Assembly (NCBI RefSeq): GCF_026342435.1
Contig: NZ_JAPEMT010000001.1
Coordinates: 1,296,501 to 1,360,500 of the forward strand
Source: Streptomyces sp. NBC_00237
Lineage (GTDB): Bacteria > Actinomycetota > Actinomycetes > Streptomycetales > Streptomycetaceae
Length of the DNA: 64,000 bases
Direction of reading: 5' to 3'
The notes under the pieces were generated by a model. The model was not told the DNA's origin. It worked only from the letters and a program-made list of their open reading frames with translations, and ran no database searches. Position 1 is the stretch's first letter. Every line of letters starts with the position of its first letter. Below, one piece after another: positions 27,003-34,907 of the stretch. The position numbers were made by a program, and so were the translations under genes.

Positions 27003-27641
27003 ATGCGCGACAACGCAGTCACCATCACCCGATCCCCGGCCCGCTGTGTGCTGGCCTTCGAAGCGAAACCGGCAGAGATGCGAGTGCTCCGCAGGTCGGT
27101 GCGCGAACACCTCCGGCAGTGGAGCGCGTTCGACCTCGCTGATGAGGTGGAGTTGGCGGTCACCGAGCTTGCGACGAACGTCATCAAGCACGTGGGTGAA
27201 CGTTCCGCGGCGACCCTGGTCATGGAAGCGAGTGCTGCGACGCTGCGAGTCGAGGTGCACGACACGAGCCACCAGCCTCCGATCTTCGGTGAGCCTGAGT
27301 GTGGTGCGGAGTGCGGGCGTGGTCTTCACCTGCTGGTCGGCATGGCGCTGGACTGGGGAACGGTGCAGACGGCAACAGGTAAGGCGGTGTGGTGTGAATT
27401 TTCGATGGCTGCGTGCGGGCAACGCTGGAAGGTGGAACGGGCGCTGGCGGCTCTGGTGGCCTACCGAGGGGATGAGGGGGTGGTGGACCTCAGCCTGACG
27501 AGAGTTCCCGTGCTGGAAGACTCGGCGACTTCACTCATCGCAGACCTGCTGTACTGCTTGATGGTCCAGGGGAGTGACCCAGTGGCGGTATTGGAGCACG
27601 CGCAAGATCACTACGTCGCCGAGTGCAGGCGGGCCGGATGA
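27003..27641 (+). CDS. RsbW-like ATP-binding protein (GHKL fold)
   Basis: 212-aa protein. Residues ~10-130 form an anti-sigma-type HATPase domain: LRRSVREHLRQW at the start, the N-box AVTELATNVIKHVGE, and the GRGLHLLVGMALDWG G2-box region with GKAVWCEF. A C-terminal ~70-residue extension is unassigned. Starts at ATG 27003 after GGGAG. In Streptomyces these ATPases accompany XRE-DUF5753/DUF397 gene pairs (for example the abaA and whiJ clusters), as here on the divergent strand. Its target is unknown. Confidence 0.85.
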   Translation: MRDNAVTITRSPARCVLAFEAKPAEMRVLRRSVREHLRQWSAFDLADEVELAVTELATNVIKHVGERSAATLVMEASAATLRVEVHDTSHQPPIFGEPECGAECGRGLHLLVGMALDWGTVQTATGKAVWCEFSMAACGQRWKVERALAALVAYRGDEGVVDLSLTRVPVLEDSATSLIADLLYCLMVQGSDPVAVLEHAQDHYVAECRRAG

Positions 27642-28006
27642 TGGCGTACGCGCCCATTCGCATCGCCGAGTTCTTGGCGGAACTCGGCGATGCTTCGTAT
27701 CAACTCCACGACACCAGCAGCCTCTGGTTCCTTATCAAGTCCGTCCAGAGTGTAGGGGATTTGTGGGAAGTGACGGTGTATCCGCTGGTCTCCACCGGGA
27801 GTCGGGATGACGCCTTCCTCGTGGGAGTAGAAGTTGCCGCCAACGTGGTCGCTACTTCCGCACCGGTGCAGTGGAGCGAGGTGGCGCCACCGTTGGGTGC
27901 ATACGGGGAAGAGGCGGTCATGTACGTACTCTCACGGATTGAAGAGATCGTAGAGGTGCTCAAGATGGACTATTGCAAGGCGGTCAACGCGGAGAAGTTC
28001 CGTTGA
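27638..28006 (+). CDS. Hypothetical protein coupled to the RsbW-like gene
   Basis: 122-aa soluble protein beginning MMAYAPIRIAEFLAELGDA. Its ATG overlaps the stop of the upstream ATPase (ATGATG arrangement), so translation is coupled. The sequence SLWFLIKSVQSVGDLWEVTVYPLV and a C-terminal helix rich in Val and Glu give no recognisable domain. Base composition is clearly lower in GC than most of the window, as for its neighbours. It may be a partner of the ATPase or an accessory gene of the island. Confidence 0.65.
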   Translation: MMAYAPIRIAEFLAELGDASYQLHDTSSLWFLIKSVQSVGDLWEVTVYPLVSTGSRDDAFLVGVEVAANVVATSAPVQWSEVAPPLGAYGEEAVMYVLSRIEEIVEVLKMDYCKAVNAEKFR

Positions 28007-28020
28007 AGGTAAAGAGGCCG

Positions 28021-28920
28021 CTACAGAGTGCGGCTGCTTTCAAATTTCTCTCCTTTGGGCCATATGGCGAACGCGGCAACTTCGTCGGAGTGACAGAGCT
28101 GTATGAGGTCGGCTCGTGGGCGCGACGGGAGGAGGAGCGCTATGTCCGGACGCGGGTCTATGTACCGCCGGTAGTCGAAGAGTTGACCTATGGCCATGCG
28201 GACTGCCTCACGTGTGACGGTTCCCTTCGCCTCGATCAAGAGGTTCTGAGTACTGTCGAAGAGATCGGTGTAGAGGGGCTTGATCTCTCCGGACGGGAGA
28301 ATCCTCTTACGGCCTACGGAATGGCCTTGCGAGCGTAGGTAGCGACGGTACGCCCGGACCAGCTTGGCCTCGTTCCGATCTGCTAGCCGTGGAACGCTGC
28401 TGGGGTTGACGGCCATGGACTCGACATGGAGTTGTTCTACTTCAACGTCTTCTACAAGGGTCTGCTGCGGCGGAGTGAAGGGGATCTCCGCTGTGGATGG
28501 TGACACGTCTATGGGACGCAGCCGAAACATGATGACGCTGCGGATATCGCCATCCCTGTCGGGGGCATCGGTTGTGTACCAAGGGCGTTGCGAGTCCAGC
28601 GTGAATTCTCCGACGAGGGCCACTACTCCGCTGGAGATGGATCGGTAGAGGTGGATCGTGCGGTTCTGATCCGTATGAGTCAGCACCGCGAGGTTCCCTT
28701 GGATCATGCGCTGGTCCCCGTACCGTCCCTCACCGGTGTAGTGGAAGCACCCGTCGTCGCCCCACCCGTCGAAGTAGCCGTTGGGGTGGCCACGAGAAGG
28801 GTCGGTGAAGAGCATGACTCGGGGGCTCTGCCGTGAAGGACTAATTCCCCCCTGCTGGCGTCCTCCGTAGCGGGTATGGAGTTCTCGTCTGCGTACGGGT
28901 GCTCCGGTGACTTCTTGCAA
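28021..28920 (-). CDS. Candidate modification-dependent endonuclease: ScoMcrA-like SRA domain plus PD-(D/E)XK nuclease
   Basis: 299-aa protein with a TTG start at 28920 (GGGGG a few bases upstream; no ATG fits). Residues ~3-135 match the SRA-like domain of ScoMcrA-type HNH endonucleases: RRRELHTRYGGRQQGGISPSR, MLFTD, GYFDGWGDDGCFHYTGEG, YGDQ..IQGN. Instead of HNH, the C-terminal half has a PD-(D/E)XK-like core: EAKLVRAYRRYLRSQGH, Asp219 in YTDLFD, Glu230/Lys232 in IEAKG, and a Gln246-containing helix. I infer cleavage of DNA carrying modified cytosine. It starts 41 bp after the helicase gene on the same strand. Confidence 0.75.
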   Translation of the reverse strand: MQEVTGAPVRRRELHTRYGGRQQGGISPSRQSPRVMLFTDPSRGHPNGYFDGWGDDGCFHYTGEGRYGDQRMIQGNLAVLTHTDQNRTIHLYRSISSGVVALVGEFTLDSQRPWYTTDAPDRDGDIRSVIMFRLRPIDVSPSTAEIPFTPPQQTLVEDVEVEQLHVESMAVNPSSVPRLADRNEAKLVRAYRRYLRSQGHSVGRKRILPSGEIKPLYTDLFDSTQNLLIEAKGTVTREAVRMAIGQLFDYRRYIDPRPDIALLLPSRPRADLIQLCHSDEVAAFAIWPKGEKFESSRTL

Positions 28921-28961
28921 CGTAGGCCCCCTGTGTATGGCTGGTCGTCTTCGTATGTTTC

Positions 28962-31900
28962 CTATGCAGCAATCGCCGAATAGGTCAACACCTCGGGGGG
29001 AAGCGGATGTTCCAGATCCCAGGTGATGGCCATCGGCTTGCTTCCTTCGTGGCGTACGTACTCGGCAGGGCCCAGCAGCATCCAAGGCTGAGAGCTGCCG
29101 ATGTCCGTGGTCTTGTAGCGGCGGGCGAAGAGAAGGACGTGGCTGCCCTCGGAGGCATGCTGCTGGTAGCGCTGGCCTGTTGGTGACGTCTCTGACGTCT
29201 GGTTCTGGGACTCCCAGTGGAACCTTGTCTCGCTCATCGCGTAGTCGCGGTAGCGGGTTTCCGGCGAGAAGTCCTTCTCGTCTTTTTCGAGGGTGATGAG
29301 AAGAGCGTCCGTCTTGAAGCTCTCGCACCATTTGACGCCTTCCCGGAAATGCCCGGGGAGGAACTTGTTGTAGGTGGACTGGCCGAGGGCAGGGAGGATC
29401 TCCTCGCGCGAGTACGACCCGTGCACGGTGAGAGGGAGACCGGCGAGCTCGCCCTCCAGCGGGCGGGGAACGTGCTCGGTGTGGGCCAGGTTGTAGGCCA
29501 AGACCTGGAGGAGTTCGTCGCGTACCGCAGGCTGGAGGTGCAGCGATGCGAAGCCCGCTTCGTAACTGTCGAAGCCGCTAAGGGGCCACAGGGAGAAGAA
29601 CAACATACGTGCGTATGCCTGCTCTTGCTCGGGTAGGTCGGCGTACGACGGAGCTTCGTCGCGCAGCAGCTTCGAGTAGACGGCTACTCGCACCGGATCG
29701 TCTACGTGCAGGAATGACGGCATGCGCTTGAGGAGAGCCGCCTCTCCTTCGGGCTCCGGTCCATCGAGGAGTCCAGCGCGTCGGAGGAGTCTCGTCCAGG
29801 AGTTGCCGTTTCCACGGTAGAGCTCCTTCAGTTCACGGCCGCTCTCATCGAGATACGTGGCCAAGCGCACTTCGCCGTAGGACGCGACCTCGCGCGCGAG
29901 GGCGGTGACGTTCACGCCGAGCTGGTTCTTGATGTTCTCCACGATCAACTTCTTGGCCTTGGGCTCCAGGATGATCTGGCAACCCGAAGGGAGCTGAGGG
30001 AAGTCGTCCTCGATGCTCTGCTGAAGGCGCTTGCGGGTCAGGTTGGTGAGCGCCCGGAACTGGTTCTCGAAGCGGAATTCCTTGCGGTGCTGGCCAATGA
30101 AGTCGAGGACGGTCAGGACCGCCTTGTCCTCGCTACGACGGAGGCCGCGCCCCAATTGCTGGAGGAAGACCGTAGCGCTGGAGGTGGGACGCAGCAGGAG
30201 CAGAGTGTCGACGTCGGGGACGTCCAATCCCTCGTTGAACAGGTCGACCGAGAAGATGACGTGGAGCTTGCCGTTGCGGAGATCGGCGAGGGCCTGCTGC
30301 CGTTCGGTGCGGGTGTTCTCACCTGACAGGGCCGCTGCACCGAGGCCCGCCCGGCGGAAGGCGTCCGCCATGAAGTGTGCATGGGCGACGGACACACAGA
30401 AGCCCAGGGCTCGCATCGAGCCGGGGTCCAACACCTTGTCCTGTACGGCCTTGATGACGAGGCGAGCCCGAGCGTCGTTGCCCGTGAAGACGTTGCTGAG
30501 TGAGCTGGCGACGTAACCGCCGCCCTTCCACTCCACCGCCCGCATGTCGGTGTTGTCGGTGATACCGAAGTAGTGGAAGGGGCTGAGGAGTTCATTTTCC
30601 AGGGCCTCCCAGAGACGCATCTCCGCCGCGATCCGGCCGTCGAAGAACTCGTCCTGGATGTTCTTCCCGTCCATGCGCTCGGGAGTTGCTGTCAGGCCGA
30701 GGAGCTCTTCGGGGAGGAAGTGGTCGATGATGCGTCGGTACGTGGGGGCTGTGCCGTGGTGGAATTCGTCGATCACGATCACGTCGAAGTGATCGGCCGA
30801 GAGCTGCTCCAGCGTGCGCGGGTGAAGCGACTGGACGCTCGCGAAGACATGCGTCCACCGTTCGGGGTTGTCGTTCCCGGTGAGAAGCTCCCCGAACTCG
30901 GCATCGTTGAGGACGTCTTGATACGTACGAAGGGACTGCTGCAAGATCTCCTGGCGGTGCGCGACGAAGAGGAGCCGTAGGTCGCGTCCCAGCTTCTGCC
31001 GCAGGTGCTTGTAGTCGAGTGCGGCCATGACGGTCTTGCCCGTGCCGGTGGCAGCGACGAGCAGGTTGCGGTGCCGGTCGTGGACCGTGCGTTCCACTTC
31101 CAGTCGCTCCAGCATGTCCCGCTGATGCGGGTAGGGCCGAACGTCGAGGCCGGAGAGCTGGATGCGGCGCTCGCCAGGCTGCCCCATCTTGCCGGAGGCC
31201 GCGCGTAGTGCCTCGGTCAGCCGGTCCCCGTCGCGTTCAGGGTCGTATGACTCGAAGGCGGCCTCGCTCCAGTACGAGTCGAAGGTCGCCTCGAACTTCC
31301 GTAGGACGGCCGGGGTGGCGACGGAGGAGAGCCTCACGTTCCATTCGAGACCTTCGAGCAGTGCCGCCTTGGACAGGTTGGAGCTGCCGACGTACGCGGT
31401 GTCGTACCCGCTGTTGCGCCGGAAGAGCCATGCCTTGGCGTGCAAACGGGTCGACCGAAGTTCGTAGTTGATCTTCACCTCGGCGCCGAATTCCTGGACG
31501 AGACGGTCGAGGGCGCGTCGCTCGGTGGCGCCGATGTAGGTCGTCGTGATGACCCTGATCGGGATGCCCCGTTCGCGAGCAGACTTCAGGGATTGCTCCA
31601 GGACCCGCAAGCCGTGCCACTTCACGAAGGCGCAGAGCAGGTCGACCCGGTCGGCCGTCGCTAGTTCGGCGCGCAACTCGAAGCCGAGGTTGGGGTCTTC
31701 GGGGGAGTTGGTGATCAGTGCGGTCTCGGAGAGAGGAGTGGCGGGCCGGATCGCGTAGACCCCGGGTGCCTCTTCCTCGGCGATGGAGAGGAGTTGGCGC
31801 GGGCCGTCCGCGATCAAGTCGACCCATTCGCGAGCTCCTTCGAGCGTGCCGATGGACTCAAGGATGTGGTTGGCCGCGTGGACGCGGTCGGCAGCAGGCA

Positions 31901-32096
31901 GGTTGTGCAGCAGCTGGCGCACGGTTTCCGCTACATGTCGGGCCAGTACATGGGGTGTTGACTCGGCACCGACGTCGCCGTCGATCGCCCGCCAGCCGCC
32001 GACCTCAAGGTCCTTCAGCTGTTGGGTGAGCCGGAGAGTGATCAACTGCTCGTAGATTCCGGGCGCGGGTTGGGATGCGCTGATCGCTGCGGTCAC
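28962..32096 (-). CDS. PLD-helicase-DUF3427 protein (probable defence ATPase)
   Basis: 1044-aa protein starting with GTG after CAGGAGG. Residues ~130-280 form a phospholipase-D-like domain with one HKD-type motif (LHAKAW, then GSSNLSKA, residues ~219-242). A superfamily 2 helicase follows: Walker A ATGTGKT (349-355), DEFH (443-446), TATP (469-472) and motif VI QQLGRGLRR (646-654). From ~700 to the end is the DUF3427 region, ending FHWESQNQTSETSPTG and PWMLLGPAEYVRHEG. Such proteins recur in restriction and defence islands. With the downstream SRA-nuclease it probably forms a DNA-targeting system. Confidence 0.85.
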   Translation of the reverse strand: MTAAISASQPAPGIYEQLITLRLTQQLKDLEVGGWRAIDGDVGAESTPHVLARHVAETVRQLLHNLPAADRVHAANHILESIGTLEGAREWVDLIADGPRQLLSIAEEEAPGVYAIRPATPLSETALITNSPEDPNLGFELRAELATADRVDLLCAFVKWHGLRVLEQSLKSARERGIPIRVITTTYIGATERRALDRLVQEFGAEVKINYELRSTRLHAKAWLFRRNSGYDTAYVGSSNLSKAALLEGLEWNVRLSSVATPAVLRKFEATFDSYWSEAAFESYDPERDGDRLTEALRAASGKMGQPGERRIQLSGLDVRPYPHQRDMLERLEVERTVHDRHRNLLVAATGTGKTVMAALDYKHLRQKLGRDLRLLFVAHRQEILQQSLRTYQDVLNDAEFGELLTGNDNPERWTHVFASVQSLHPRTLEQLSADHFDVIVIDEFHHGTAPTYRRIIDHFLPEELLGLTATPERMDGKNIQDEFFDGRIAAEMRLWEALENELLSPFHYFGITDNTDMRAVEWKGGGYVASSLSNVFTGNDARARLVIKAVQDKVLDPGSMRALGFCVSVAHAHFMADAFRRAGLGAAALSGENTRTERQQALADLRNGKLHVIFSVDLFNEGLDVPDVDTLLLLRPTSSATVFLQQLGRGLRRSEDKAVLTVLDFIGQHRKEFRFENQFRALTNLTRKRLQQSIEDDFPQLPSGCQIILEPKAKKLIVENIKNQLGVNVTALAREVASYGEVRLATYLDESGRELKELYRGNGNSWTRLLRRAGLLDGPEPEGEAALLKRMPSFLHVDDPVRVAVYSKLLRDEAPSYADLPEQEQAYARMLFFSLWPLSGFDSYEAGFASLHLQPAVRDELLQVLAYNLAHTEHVPRPLEGELAGLPLTVHGSYSREEILPALGQSTYNKFLPGHFREGVKWCESFKTDALLITLEKDEKDFSPETRYRDYAMSETRFHWESQNQTSETSPTGQRYQQHASEGSHVLLFARRYKTTDIGSSQPWMLLGPAEYVRHEGSKPMAITWDLEHPLPPEVLTYSAIAA

Positions 32097-32262
32097 GCTG
32101 TGGCCTCCTGTGAGTCGACACCTTGATTAATAACAGGTGCCACCGACAAGAGATTCAGTCATCGATGCTCAGGGTGAGTCCTTGGCTGGTGTGACCTTGT
32201 GCCGGTGTGCGGCCCCTGGAGGACGAGGTTTTCGTCGGGTGGGGCCGCAGTGGTGGGTCGGC

Positions 32263-33282
32263 TCAGGCCGGGTTCGGTACTCCGTGGCAGTCCCGGTACG
32301 GGGTGTTCGAGCCGCACCAGCAGGAGGCTGAAGCGGTGGGGGGCCAGGGGACGGCGCGGCCCCTCGCGGCCAGGGTGGTGGCGTATTCGGCGAGGAGGGA
32401 GGGGGAGTCGGGGGAGGTGCGTTCGGAGGCGGCGAAGGCTTCGTAGGAGGGGATGGAGCCCGTGACGACGCCGAGGTTGGGGGTGCCTGCCGAGGACAGT
32501 TCGCGCAGGGAGGACTCCAGGGTGGCCAGGTGCTCGGCGTGGGTGGGCGGGTATTCGGCGGCCAGGGTGGGGTGGGTGGAGAGGAGTTCGGCGTACTCGG
32601 TGGCCGGCCAGTGGAGGAGGGCCACCGGGAAGGGGCGGGAGAGTGCGGCGCGGTAGCTGCCGAGTTCTGCCTGGAGGCGGGTGATCTCGGCGCGGAGTTC
32701 GGCGGGGTCGGAGGAGCCGAGGGCCCAGAGGCGCTTCGGGTCGTGGAGTTCGTCGAGGGGGACGGAGGCCGGGTTGACCGTGTCCGCCAGGGCGTCCCAG
32801 CTGTCGTGGGCCTTGCCCAGCATGCGGCGGACGCGGTGGCGGCCGGTGAGGAGGGGGCGGGTCGCGTACGGGACTTCCTCGGAGGGGTTCACGAGGAGGG
32901 TGAGGGCGGTGGTGTAGGCGTCGTGGGCCTGCGGAAGCTCGTCGTGGTTTTCGAGGGCTTCGGCGAGGACCACCCAGGGCTCGGGGGCGCGGGGGGCCGA
33001 CGTGCGGATGCCGTCGATGATCGCGCGGGCCTCGGCCTCGTGACCGTACTCCCAGAGGTTGGCCGCTTTGAGGGCCTTGATGAGGGGGGTGCTCTCGGCG
33101 GTGGGGGCCGTGAGGAGCTGGTCGTAGAGGGTGGCGGCGCGGGCCCGGTCTCCGGCGAGTTCGAGGTGGGCCGCCGCCTGGAGGAGAAGGGGCTCCTGGT
33201 CCTCCGGGTACTGCGCCGCGGTGCGCAGCAGACGCTCGGCTTCGGTCGTGTGGTCGGCGGGCGAAGGCGTGTCGGGGCGCAT
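32263..33282 (-). CDS. SEC-C motif protein with TPR-like repeats
   Basis: 339-aa soluble protein. The N-terminal ~150 residues are helical TPR-like (EAERLLRTAAQYPEDQEPLLLQAAAHLELAGDRARAATLYDQLL). The C-terminus carries a zinc-binding SEC-C motif, CWCGSNTPYRDCHG. SEC-C motifs occur in SecA and in many small accessory proteins, where they bind zinc and proteins or nucleic acids. MRPDTPSP at 33282 is taken as the start; the longer frame runs through low-complexity shadow. It is next to the candidate defence island but has the high GC of the core genome. Confidence 0.8.
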   Translation of the reverse strand: MRPDTPSPADHTTEAERLLRTAAQYPEDQEPLLLQAAAHLELAGDRARAATLYDQLLTAPTAESTPLIKALKAANLWEYGHEAEARAIIDGIRTSAPRAPEPWVVLAEALENHDELPQAHDAYTTALTLLVNPSEEVPYATRPLLTGRHRVRRMLGKAHDSWDALADTVNPASVPLDELHDPKRLWALGSSDPAELRAEITRLQAELGSYRAALSRPFPVALLHWPATEYAELLSTHPTLAAEYPPTHAEHLATLESSLRELSSAGTPNLGVVTGSIPSYEAFAASERTSPDSPSLLAEYATTLAARGRAVPWPPTASASCWCGSNTPYRDCHGVPNPA

Positions 33283-33602
33283 GGGGGACACCGTACTGCG
33301 GTAAGGGGCGCGGGTGAGAGGGAGCTGCGGGGGCGGGTTCGGGGAGGAGGCGGGGGAGGGTGCCGGGGAGGGGGTGGGGGTGTGCATGGGGGGAGCGTTC
33401 CCCGGTGGGGGGACGGGGGAACGTCGCCTTGGGGGGTGGTGAGTTGAGAGGGCGGGGGCTATCTTGCGGGCCCGGTTTTCTTTGCGGGCCCGGTTTTCTT
33501 TGCTGGCCTGGTCTTCTTTGGGGCTTGTCCTTGTCGTACGGGGTGGGGTGGGCCGAGTGGGGAGGTGGCGGGGTGCGGAGGTGGGGGCGGCCGGAGTCGG
33601 GG
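33283..33602. other. Intergenic region with 18-bp tandem repeats
   Basis: 320 bp between the SEC-C gene (leftward) and sortase (rightward) without a clear gene. It has 18-bp repeats at 33464-33517 (TTGCGGGCCCGGTTTTCT twice, then a third copy with four or five changes). The exact sortase start is uncertain, so its right edge may shift. Confidence 0.55.
33464..33517. repeat. Three 18-bp tandem repeats
   Basis: TTGCGGGCCCGGTTTTCT occurs at 33464-33481 and 33482-33499, with a degenerate third unit at 33500-33517. They lie upstream of the class E sortase. Confidence 0.85.
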
Positions 33603-34613
33603 GTGCGGGTGCGGGGCGGGGCCGCGCGCCCGGGCGGGGGCCGCCCTGTGCCCACCTGTGTCGCCCTGCTGCCCACCGGGCTGAGGCGGGCCGTGTCGCG
33701 TACGGGGCTGGGGTGGCGGGGCCGGAGGCCCGTGGGGCGGCGGGTGGGGGATGCGCGGGGGCGGGTCCGGGCGGTGGGGGCGGCCCGGTGGTTGTGGGTG
33801 GGCGGGGAGGTGGTGGTGACGTGCGGGGTGGTGCTGATGCTGTTGGTGGTGCATCAGGTGTGGTGGACGAACCGGGAGGCGCGGAGCGGCGCCGAGGAGA
33901 CCGTGCGGGTGCTGGTCGAGGAGTGGGCCGACTCCGGGGAGGCCGGGGCGGGGGAGGACGTGCCCGTGGGCGGGCCGGAGGACGGTCAGGCTTCGGCGGG
34001 TGCGGGTGCGGGTGCGGGTGCGGGTGCGAGTGCGAGTGCGAGTGTGGGTGCGGGGGGCGGGGAGGGTTCGCGCCCGGGTGTCGAAGTGCCGACGCGGGGC
34101 GGACGGCCGGTCGGGAAGGTTCCCCGGCCGTCCACGTCGCCTCGGTGGGATCAGGCGTACGCGGTGATACGGATCCCCCGGGCGGGGGTCGTGGCACCGG
34201 TGGCCGAGGGGGTCGGGAAGCGGGGGGTGCTGGACAAGGGGTATGTCGGGCACTACCCGGGGACCGCGCAGCCGGGCGAGGCGGGGAACTTCGCCCTGGC
34301 AGGGCACCGGAACACGCACGGGGAGCCGTTCCGGTACGTCAACCGGCTGGAGGTGGGGGACGAGGTGGTCGTGGAGACGCGAGGGGCTGTTTATACGTAT
34401 GTGGTGAGTGGGGGTGTGGCGCAGACGTCGGCCCGGGACGTCGGGGTCGTCGCGGCCGTTCCGCGCAGTGCGGTGAAGCCGGGGCGGGGGTTCAGCGAGC
34501 CGGGGTACTACCTCACGCTCACCACCTGCACGCCGGAGTTCACGTCCCGGTACCGGCTCGTGGTGTGGGCGAAGCTGGCGCGGATGGCGCCCCGGCAGGG
34601 GCCGGGGGGCTAG
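33603..34613 (+). CDS. Class E sortase
   Basis: About 336-aa membrane transpeptidase that joins surface proteins with LAXTG-type signals to the cell wall. An Arg-rich cytosolic N-terminus leads to one membrane helix (GGEVVVTCGVVLMLLVVHQVWW). A low-complexity linker encoded by GCGGGT-type hexamers (AGAGAGASASAS, near 34000-34050) and the sortase domain follow. Catalytic residues are His in LAGHRNTHGEPF, Cys in LTTCTPEF and Arg in SRYRLVVW. GTG at 33603 is a guess at the start; GTG 33609 is also possible. Confidence 0.88.
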   Translation: MRVRGGAARPGGGRPVPTCVALLPTGLRRAVSRTGLGWRGRRPVGRRVGDARGRVRAVGAARWLWVGGEVVVTCGVVLMLLVVHQVWWTNREARSGAEETVRVLVEEWADSGEAGAGEDVPVGGPEDGQASAGAGAGAGAGASASASVGAGGGEGSRPGVEVPTRGGRPVGKVPRPSTSPRWDQAYAVIRIPRAGVVAPVAEGVGKRGVLDKGYVGHYPGTAQPGEAGNFALAGHRNTHGEPFRYVNRLEVGDEVVVETRGAVYTYVVSGGVAQTSARDVGVVAAVPRSAVKPGRGFSEPGYYLTLTTCTPEFTSRYRLVVWAKLARMAPRQGPGG

Positions 34614-34622
34614 GGTCTCGGC

Positions 34623-34907
34623 GTGGTTAGTGATGATCATCGTGAAGACGGGGCGCCGGTGACAGTGCCGGAGCCGGAGCCGGAGCCGGAGCCGGACGGG
34701 GGCCCTCGGGCACATGTGCTGCGGCGGCGGCCGCACTTGCTGTGGCTGGGTGTGCCCTATGTCCTGTACCTGGGTGCGCTGCCGCTCGTGAACCGGGTGG
34801 AACCGGTCGTTCTCGGGCTGCCGTTCCTGTTCGTGTGGCTGCTGGGGGCGACGCTCCTGACGCCCCTCGCCGTGTGGTTGACCTGGCGGGGGGACCACAG
34901 GCGATGA
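34623..34907 (+). CDS. DUF3311 small membrane protein (partner of symporter)
   Basis: 94-aa protein with a GTG start. The N-terminus includes a PEPEPEPEP repeat from a 6-bp tandem repeat. Two hydrophobic helices follow: LLWLGVPYVLYLGALPLVNRVEP and VLGLPFLFVWLLGATLLTPLAVWLTW, the DUF3311 pattern. Its stop overlaps the start of the sodium:solute symporter gene (ATGA), the usual arrangement for this pair. It probably is a small subunit or stabiliser of that transporter. Confidence 0.87.
   Translation: MVSDDHREDGAPVTVPEPEPEPEPDGGPRAHVLRRRPHLLWLGVPYVLYLGALPLVNRVEPVVLGLPFLFVWLLGATLLTPLAVWLTWRGDHRR

Noticed and set aside
25550..32150. Whether the lower-GC island is a prophage or integrative element
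   Set aside because: No integrase, excisionase, phage structural gene, tRNA or flanking direct repeat was seen, so I only call it an island.
33994..34050. Repeated GCGGGT units that might be taken for a CRISPR-like array
   Set aside because: They are simple hexamer repeats without unique spacers, in frame in the sortase linker (AGAGAG).
33459..34898. A 479-aa minus-strand ORF ending with KKTGPA repeats
   Set aside because: It is antisense to the class E sortase, whose catalytic residues are intact. The repeat is a DNA tandem repeat upstream of the sortase.
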